Assembly: GCA_002900995.3 (NCBI GenBank)
Contig: CM035315.1
Location: 2,325,826-2,389,825 of the forward strand
DNA: 64,000 nucleotides
Reading direction: 5' to 3'
From: Ganoderma boninense
Lineage: Eukaryota; Basidiomycota; Agaricomycetes; Polyporales; Polyporaceae
Position 1 is the first letter of the stretch. Every line of letters begins with the position of its first letter. The translations under genes were made by a program, and so were the position numbers. The notes beneath the pieces are model-generated. The model ran no database searches. It was not told the DNA's origin and worked only from the letters and a program-made list of their open reading frames with translations. Positions 56,485 through 64,000 of the stretch are shown here, one piece after another.

Positions 56485-58738
56485 TCAAGCGGCCGGCGAC
56501 GTCGAGACGTCGAGCTCCTCACCCACCGGGACGCTGGTCCCGTCCGGCCGTCTCTTCCCGCGCGTGTCCTCTGCGTAGTTCTCGTAGAAGTTGTGCTCAT
56601 CCTTGCCGTGTGCGCCCCCTCCGTGTTCGCTGCTGCGCCCAGGCCCGTCCCAGAAGTGGTGCGCCTGCGAGTACACGCCGTACGACGTCGGCACGACCTC
56701 GATCAGGTCTCCGCGCGCGACCTCGATCGCCGGGATCTCAGACGCGGGCAGCCCGATGAGGTACGCGAGGATGCAGCGGATGACGGACGCGTGCCCGACG
56801 ATGAGCAGGTCCTCCCTTTCGCGCTCGAGCTCGATCAGCGTCGGCTCCAGGCGCACTGCCCGCGTGTGTTTTCGTTAGCATATCGTTTTCATTCGCACAG
56901 AAAAGGGAGAAGATGAGAAGGGGTGAAGAGGAGAAGGGGAGGGGAGAGACGTACCGCAGAGGTCGTGGTAGCTCTCGGCACGGGGAGCACGGTAGGCGTA
57001 CGGGTCGTGCACGAAGCGGACCCACTCGTCGGGGTAGTACTTGCGCACCTGCTCGGGCGTGAGCCCGTCCCACACCCCGGGGTTAATCTCGGACATCTGC
57101 GGCCGCTCGACGACCTTGACCTTCGCGGGCGGGCTTGGGTCGCTCGCGTTGTGGGTGAGGAACGGCCACGCAGTGTGGTGGGAGCGGCGCCGGGCGGACG
57201 TCCAGATCTAAATGCGGGGGCGGGTGAGCACTCGGAGCTATGCTGTGTTAGAGGGGACTGGGGAAGTCGTACCACTAGACGTCGTTCCGTGGGGTCTATG
57301 CCGCGAGACTCGAGTGATTTTGCACGGCGCTCGAGGACGAACTCTTTGAGCCGTTCGGCGTACTCCCATCCTGCAGGGGAAAGATCCGAGTCGGCCTTAT
57401 ATGAGTGCTCGATGAGGGACTGTCCAGACTACGAGACAAGATGTGAGGGTTGGTTATATGCGTTCGATTATGAGTGTGTTGTACACGTACTCGTGCAAAA
57501 TATATGGTCCGGAACCTGTTGTGTATGTTCATGAGAAAGAAGACTATTCTTGACTGCAAGTATCCGTGGATGTTCTGTAGGGCAGAGAGTTAGCACGGCG
57601 GGGGCTGAAAATCTCCAAAGTCCCGACTCGCGCAGAGGTTTGGATCGACTAAAACTTATATTCGCACACATGCTGATGGGCGCATTGCAGACCGGACTCC
57701 TGCTGTGACAAACGGTAGATCAACCATACGCGATATTCGGAAGGGAAAGATTACGTATTTAAACATGCTCCCATGCCGAGAATCAGCAAGGCTCATGTAT
57801 TGACCACTGATTTCTGCAGAAAAAAGTCTGCCTCTGACCACAGGCGCACATCCCCGACCCAAGAGATCCCCACACGAGCACCCGAAGAGGGAAAACAAAT
57901 CCCTCACGGATCGACGCATGTCTATCCGTAAACCCCGGATCACAACGAAAAGTACTCACGTTAACCATGATCTTCTCGCCTACATTGATAATACGGATAA
58001 ATGGCCATGTTGTCTCTTCTACGGGCTCGTAGTGACGCTCGTGGTCCTTGATCCGACTGAAATAGTCTGCGACTGCCTTCTCCGGGTCCCAGCCACGGTA
58101 CTAGGACAGAGGGTCAACGAGGCAGCATTGGGAGGCTTGATGGACTGACATCAGGTGACGAGATCTTGACGCTTCGAATGTTTGAGAGGATAAGATCCTC
58201 ATTGTCACAAGAAGATTCTGCCTCCGTGATTAGCGCGAGATTAATCGCCTGCCAGAATGTACAAAGTACCGAGCATAACGACGTGGATGCCCGCCTTGTC
58301 GAATTTTTCTGCCACGGCATTGCGGCGTTCAGCGGTCCCGTTGTTTGCGTCGTAGATGACAACCTGGCCACCCGAGTTGAAGAAATCCCAGATAAGTTGC
58401 TCACAGCCCTCCATGATCTTGTCGCGAAGTGCGATTGTCTCCGGGCTCTTCTCTCCTTGTTACAAGGGAGATTGAACAAGATAGAGCGCATATCATGAGA
58501 TGCGGGGCGTACCAAGGGTGAAATAATCCGGTGGAACCTTCTGTGCACCACCAAGCACCTTCCTACGGTAGTCTCCCAGAGAAACAACGGCGGTCTTCAC
58601 ACCAGTCCAACGAAGGTATCGCTCGAGTGCACGGGAGATGTGGGTCTTGCCTCGAGCTGGCAGTCCAACGGTGCAGACCAAGATCTTACCGGCATGCCAT
58701 AGAAGACCTGAAGCAGTCGTATACAACGGCGCAACCAT
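56485..58738 (-). CDS. 6-phosphofructo-2-kinase with inactive-type bisphosphatase domain
   Basis: This makes fructose 2,6-bisphosphate, the activator of glycolytic phosphofructokinase. The kinase half has P-loop GLPARGKTHISRAL, SLGDYRRK, ESSCDNEDLILSNIRSVKIS and YRGWDPEKAVADYFSRI. The phosphatase half should begin with RHGES, where His carries the phosphate. Here the joined exons read IYFARSGQSLIEHSYKADSD, with Ser in its place. WTSARRRSHHTAWPF and the second His (LLIVGHASVIRCILAYL) remain. Yeast Pfk26, which also has Ser at this position, is a kinase without phosphatase activity; the same is inferred here. The first in-frame Met is at 58738 (MVAPLYTTASG). The frame is open about 30 codons further upstream without ATG, so an upstream start exon is possible. 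It is divergent from the PARG gene. Confidence 0.9.
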
Positions 58739-59094
58739 GTTGGGTGAGAGTGGGGAAGGCGGTGAGGTATGCTCGACAAGTCCGTGCTCGGCGTCGGAGG
58801 ACAAGGACGGAGTCGGGGCGGAATGCTCCCACACAGTCGCAATCTTATCTTATCTTGCCGAGCGGCGCTTTGGTTCATCCGTGGAGTAGTGGCGCTGACA
58901 TAAGCTGGGGGGTTTATAAGGCCCGTACGCTGCTTGCCCAAGCCACCTTCCCATGTTCCCTTCGCACCATCAACCTCTCAACGCTCCCCTCTCAATTCCC
59001 CTTCTCTACAGGATGGCCAAACAACGCTCTCGCAATCCCAATAATCGTCAACGCAAACAACGTCGCGCAAGCACCCCTTCGACTCCCATGGAAC

Positions 59095-60316
59095 ATGCCA
59101 AAGCACAAGCACGCTATGGCTGCGCAGGCCAGGCGGCAACGGATCAAGAAGCAGGAGGCCCAGAAAGCGAAGGAGCAGGCAATGCAGCAGAAGCAGCGGA
59201 TGACCCCAATGTTCGCCGCGGCCATACAACGAGCCCGCCGCGAGCGGTGGGCTGCGATCGCCCTAGAGACTCAGGGCATCGTTCTCGGGAATGGCCAGTA
59301 CGTCGAAGAGCGCATTGATCCCTCTTTCGTCGATCCTGCTGTCCTTCTGTCTTCGAAGACCCAGTCACCCCTCATTCCTACCCCCGCATACATCCCTCAC
59401 AATATCTCCACCGCCGTCGCTCTCTGCAACCAGCGCACCGTTTTCTACCCCCACTATTCCCCAGTCCTCGCACATTGGTCAGAAGTCCTCCCTCATTCCC
59501 CCTGCCCACCACGCAGATCGAATTCGTTCGCAGTTCGACTCTGAACGTGGCTCGCAATCTCTCCATTACCCGATCGCAAGATCCCCTCCAGTCAACTGAC
59601 ATCGGCGTCCTTTCCTTCGCATCCGCCAAGCGGCCGGGCGGTGGTTATCTCCACGGCAGCAGCGAGCAAGAGGATACCATGGCCCGTCTGAGCTCGCTCG
59701 TTGCCAGCCTAGCCTCCCCGGCCGCCCAGGACTTCTACAAGGAACACCGCACCTTCCGGAATGAAGATGGTAGTGGGCTCCACGACCACTCCATGGTCTA
59801 TTCCCCAGGTGTCGTGGTTTTCCGTAAAGACGCAGATGACGAACCCGCTCCAGGTCGCAACGCCAAATCTACTTCCCCTTCCTCCGCGACTCTCTAGGAG
59901 GCGACTTTATCGCTCCATACACCATCGACGTCGTCTCGGCCGTTCCCGTGAACGCTGCTGCGATTTACCAGAAGTACGTCGGTGAGCCCCAGTTGTATCA
60001 GGACGGTATACGTCGTGTCATGCGGGACCGCATGGGCCGTGCTCTCCGCGCGTTCGAGACTCACGGTGACAGGGTGCTAGTGCTCGGCGCGTTTGGTTGT
60101 GGCTCGTTTGAGAACAAGGTGGAGATGATCGCTACAATCTGGGCGGAGCTCCTGGTATGCGGCGAGACCGTGGATGGCGTTCGTCGCCCTGCACGTTTCA
60201 AAGACTCATTCGAGAAGGTCGTTTTCGCCGTTCCCGGGAAGCTGTTTGAACCTTTCAAGCGCGCCTTCGACCTCAGGCTAAATGAGGAGATGCTGACCGC
60301 GGCCTTGGATTCGTGA
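59095..60316 (+). CDS. poly(ADP-ribose) glycohydrolase, microbial-type macrodomain (TIGR02452 / PARG_cat_microbial)
   Basis: A macrodomain protein that would remove ADP-ribose chains from proteins. Exons end at 59463, then 59517-59853 and 59898-60316. The 53-nt and 44-nt introns keep one frame. The Lys/Gln-rich N-terminus leads to ERWAAIALETQGIVLGNGQY. The signature is GVLSFASAKRPGGGYLHGSS followed by EQEDTMARLSSL, matching the GGG-x-QEE loop of the family, except that the second Glu is Asp. Then come FYKEHRTFRNEDGSGLHDHS and MVYSPGVVVFRKD, VVSAVPVNAAA, RVLVLGAFGCGSFENKV and KVVFAVPGKLFEPFKRAF. The start is uncertain: 59095 is the first ATG in frame, while an ATG at 59013 with good context is in another frame and would need an intron. 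Confidence 0.85.
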
Positions 60317-60878
60317 GTTCGAACTTTTCTGCAATCGGACTTTCGTGTTTCGAACGGTCTAATCATGTGTATTGTTACCCCCCGTTATCCATGTACAACA
60401 TTCGTTATAGGTACTATCTGTACTGTATACTATTGTTTATGTGGTATTTTATTCTCTGCTTTAGCTACGTAGATGAATCGAAACACATGCTATGTACGTT
60501 CAGGCCTACCTGTGTGCGCCACGCATCGACTTTTGCGCGTGCTTTCAATGTGGGCTTCATGCTCGACATCGATGAACAGAGTATTGTAAGTATGTAAGTA
60601 CTACTGTAATTAATTGCGACGATCCGAACCTCACCTCGGCATCTACTCAAGTGGATGACAGTGTGCGATCGTCGCGTCCCACTATTGGCAAGCTCGAGCC
60701 TGAGGCAACAGACAGAAAAGAGATATCGTTCGCAATCGTCGAGGGGCCCCTACAACCGCCAACATACCCTCACACCTACTTCTAGTACTACAATGGCCAG
60801 AAGGCCAGATCATGACTACAAGACGTAGCAGAATTAATCTCGTGTTGTGTTCGTGACTCCAAACAAGTTGCAATCGAG
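60317..60878. other. convergent 3' intergenic region
   Basis: This lies between the stop codons of the PARG gene (plus) and the permease gene (minus). It is AT-rich, as expected for two 3' UTRs; no gene is supported. Confidence 0.5.
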
Positions 60879-63286
60879 TCATACTTTCGACCGCACGCTG
60901 CACACGCCCGCGCTCGCCACGCTCTTCCCGTCCGACCCCGCGTCGTCCATAGCGCTCGTGTCCTTCGACCCCGATCCGCGCACGCTCTCCCGGGAGACGT
61001 CGATCTCCTCGAACACCGTGCATTCGCTCGACCCGCGGACGGGGAAGAAGAGGTTGAGCGACCAGTAGACGAGCGCGGACACGCCGAAGCCGGTGAAGAA
61101 CGACATGTCGTATATGCGCGTCGCAGCGAGCGGCACGCTGCGGCCCGTCGCGCCCGCGAAGCCGACGACGTTGATGAGGATGCCCGAGATGTACGCGGCG
61201 TACGCGCTACGACGGCCATCCATCGGTTAGCCACAGAGGGAGGGGGGAAGGGTCGGAGGTGAGGCTCACCGGAAGTTGATGCCGCCAGTGTAGGCGTACC
61301 AGCCGTCCTTGCGGGAGTGGTAAAGGTCCGCGACGCTGTAGTGGCCCTTGTGGATGACGTAGTAGTCGGTGATCATCACGCCCGCGATGGAGCTGAGGAA
61401 GACGGAGTAGGCGGAGAGGTAGGACGTGAACTGGTTGCTGCTCTTGAGCAGGTTCCAGGGGAGCATGACCAGCCCGACGATCGCGGCGATATACCCGCCG
61501 CGACGGATGTTCTGTGTAGGGGTGTTTGTTAGGGTTTGTTCAGACCGAGAGGAAGGCAGGTGCATACGATGAAGCGAGGCAGGAGGGCAGTGAGGTCGCA
61601 GCCTGCGCTGATCGAGTTGGCGGAGATGTTCGTTCCGAGCTACATGACATGATTGGGCTGCTTTAGCACGATGTATGCGGTCGAATAGCATTCGGGTTAC
61701 CTGCGCGATGATGAACGAAGCGGAGATGAACCATACCCCGAACCTCGTCGCGTGGCTCGGGTTCCCGTCCAGGAACATGCCTAGCAAGTCAATCGGCGAC
61801 CAAATGGCCTCGCCATAGATCGCTTGCGAGGACGAGCTGACAATGACTCCGAAGAAGCTGACGATGGAGAAACACAGAGGCACAGCGAAGAGCTGGGGCC
61901 AGAGCGCCGCTGAGGGGTTGCTCGAGCGCGAGGCGAAGTCAGGAGCGTTTCTGCGCGAACATCAATGTCAGTGTGTGCTGGCAAAATTATAAGTATGGGC
62001 GTACGTGACGAGGGTCGCCATGTTGCTGATGCAGGACATGATGCTGGAAACCATACTCCAGCCGAGAGCGGAACCACTCAGAGTCGCGGGTTGGTGGATG
62101 ATCGGGCCGACACCGTGCGCCTTGACAATGCACCAGATGAAGAACGTGATGCCGGCTATCGGGACTACGATTGCCTTCACAGTGAATAGATGCCGGCTGG
62201 AGCATCGAGTGAGCACCACGTCGAACTCACAGACGAAAAGAAACAACACACATTTTGTGGATGGGGAACCAGATGGCGGGAAGAGAAATGATCCAGAAGA
62301 GGAAGAAGCACATAAAGTCCCTTGTGGTCGTTCCCGAGGATGCGGGCAAGTGGTTGGCTGAGGGATGGGTGAGCTCGAAAACATGGACGTTCGGCAGCTC
62401 CTCCCCACACTCACGGATATTGTTCACAGACGGCCACATCGCCCTCAGCATCACGAGGACGCATGACCCGCCGATGCTTGCCTGGACTCCATACCATATA
62501 CTTGATAGCAATCATCAGCCTTCAGACCACATTGCCACACGTGGAGTGTTTTTGGAGTTCGGGGCTCACCATGCCATTGCACCTCTGTTGAACACACACC
62601 ACAGACTTCCCCAGACGCCAAAGCTGGTCCGCGCCACTACTGGGAACGTAACATGGAAGATCGCACCAGGCCTCGCATTGGCGACGATGAACGGTGCGAC
62701 GAGTCCATACCCGATCCACACGCATATCCAGGCTTGCCACCATGAGAGGCCAAGCTGGATCATGGATGAGGCGATCATCCATCTACGCAGGAATAGGTTG
62801 AGCTCTTGTACGAGCGCTTAGAAAAAGCCAGACGTACGTGTTGATGTTGAAACTGTCTGCTACCCAGCTGAGACCCCGACGTCAGCTTGAAAAATGTGAG
62901 AGCGGAAGAAGAGAAGATGTACAATGCGATGAAGTTCCAGTAGCCCCACGTCCTCTTCTCCTCGGGGACAGGCAGAAGATCTTCATTCTATAGGGAACTC
63001 CGTCAACTCGTGTGATCCAACCAAACTCGGAAGAAACGACTCGTACCTGCAGGAGGAGCTCCGAGTACGTCAACGCCGAGGGTGGTTTTCTGTGTAATGC
63101 AGTCCGTTCCAGGACGATGCGCAACCCGATGGTCGGCTTCTGATATCGCAATGGAGCGGTGTACTTATGAGAAGGAGAAGAGAGGACGGAGGCAGGCGAG
63201 TCGTCGCCCGGCCCCCACCCACACTTCGATCCATTCATACCCAGGCAGCGGCTGGAGCCTAGATAACGTTGATTCCGGCAGCACAT
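60879..63286 (-). CDS. NCS1-family permease (uracil/uridine/allantoin type)
   Basis: A plasma-membrane nucleobase or nucleoside proton symporter with about 12 helices. The cytosolic N-terminus has YSELLLQNEDLLPVPEEKRT. The first helix region then reads WVADSFNINT and MIASSMIQLGLSWWQAWICV, both NCS1 hallmarks. WIGYGLVAPFIVANARPGA is followed by HVTFPVVARTSFGVWGSLW. Further on are LCFSIVSFFGVIVSSSSQAI, LGTNISANSISAGCDLTAL (the NCS1 helix 8 region), INIRRGGYIAA, GVMITDYYVIHKGHYSVADL and YTGGINFRAYAAY. The C-terminal tail is acidic and Ser-rich with EEIDVSRE, a possible endocytosis signal. At least seven short introns interrupt it. The 5' end is uncertain: 63286 is the first Met of the first open exon. 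The exact substrate cannot be read from sequence. Confidence 0.87.
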
Positions 63287-64000
63287 TCATGCTTTGAGGC
63301 GCTTCTGAGGTCGGGTGGTGTCCACGAAGCAAGGCGCAGAGGTAACAGAGAAATCGTAGAGCCAGCGGAAGATGAATCGTGATTGAGGCTGAGAAGCCAG
63401 CTGCGATGTCCAGCCGAAGATAAGGACTGTGGCACTTACGGCACCAAGTGGGATTCAGCATGAAGATTTCCCCGGCAGGAATGTTTGGCTAACATCAGCC
63501 CTGTGTTTACCAGTAAGTAAAGGAAAGAACAAACTCACTCTTGCTAGGTGTCCAGTCACAGACTCTTCAAGCTTAAGTCTGAACGTCGTTCAGAAATAAG
63601 TACCATCGGCCATCATCCTGGAAAAGTTGTGAGAGGGTTTTGACGTCAGCCTTTCGAGTTCGTTCACTGTTGAGTTGAGCGGTAATCACAATCGTGGGGT
63701 TGATTGGGGCACGCACAGGCACGCACCTAGATCGCATAGATAACGCTCGCATCACAGGGTCACAGCGCGCGCGGCGCAAGCAAAAGATCGTGATTCCCTG
63801 AAGTTGGCATCTTCCGCGACCAGCTGTCGGCGGCAGCTCGCTCATGCTCATTGTCAAGGAGTAGATACAGGGTATACTATGACCTGAATGGGTCCTACAA
63901 AGTCCGAGGCGGCTGAGTCTTGACCCGGATGCGGCTTCACGGCCTACCATAGTCTGCGACATGTCCAAGGAAGCATGTGCTAAGATCTTACCCCATTTCA
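63287..64000. other. upstream region of the permease gene
   Basis: Two minus-strand frames (63165-63461 and 63573-63968) are open but show no family motif. They could include an upstream exon or 5' UTR of the permease. Nothing further is supported before the window ends. Confidence 0.4.

Noticed and set aside
59464..59516. Apparent frameshift in the PARG gene
   Set aside because: A 53-nt GT-AG intron (59464-59516) joins YPHYSP to IEFVRSSTL in phase, so no frameshift is needed; likewise a 44-nt intron at 59854-59897.
1..64000. CRISPR arrays, operons, riboswitches or prokaryotic defence systems
   Set aside because: The window is eukaryotic with spliceosomal introns; no regularly spaced repeats or bacterial gene organisation are present.

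Overview
This is nuclear DNA from a filamentous basidiomycete, most likely an Agaricomycete. Genes are split by many 45-60 nt introns and the gene families are typical of that group (BTB-domain protein, HNH_2-type proteins, a free-standing Nup96, multicopy MFS and P450 genes). I see nothing prokaryotic or viral. Coordinates come from reading frames and splice signals judged by eye, so individual exon ends may be off.

Left block (0-13.4 kb): the 3' end of a BTB-domain gene, a secreted or membrane-anchored phospholipase B (1887-4443), an HNH-like gene on the minus strand (4739-6075), a decayed copy of the phospholipase 3' end (about 6.3 kb), the mismatch-repair gene MSH6 (7126-11924) and a second HNH-like paralogue on the plus strand (12224 onward). 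An assembly gap of exactly 100 N cuts the last gene.

Duplicated block (13.5-19.7 kb and 44.6-54.3 kb): the gap is followed by MFS transporter copy 1 (plus strand), a decayed MFS relic and a damaged cytochrome P450. The same MFS gene plus relic recurs about 30 kb away in inverted orientation (MFS copy 2 and a longer relic), next to a third, divergent MFS paralogue. The second arm carries an extra ~1.25-kb element with 26-bp terminal inverted repeats, and that site is empty in the first arm.

Middle block (20-44.4 kb): Nup96 and a PDK1-type kinase share a divergent promoter. They are followed by a four-helix membrane protein, a Gln-rich bHLH factor, an intron-containing tRNA-Thr(AGT), a small Lys-rich nuclear-type protein and the mitochondrial GTPase MTG1 with a 1.8-kb intron. 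Two gene-poor stretches lie here (25.7-28.7 kb and 32.3-38.5 kb).

Right block (54.8-64 kb): the mRNA-export adaptor Yra1/Mlo3 with an unusually long 480-nt intron, a PFK2/FBPase-2-type enzyme with a Ser in place of the phosphatase histidine, a microbial-type PARG macrodomain protein and an NCS1 uracil/uridine-type permease. Most genes are housekeeping functions with no pathway in common. The plastic part is the MFS/P450 material. No gene cluster for a single novel system is evident; the most unusual features are structural (inverted duplication, microexons, GC-AG introns, a long regulatory-type intron, a TIR element).
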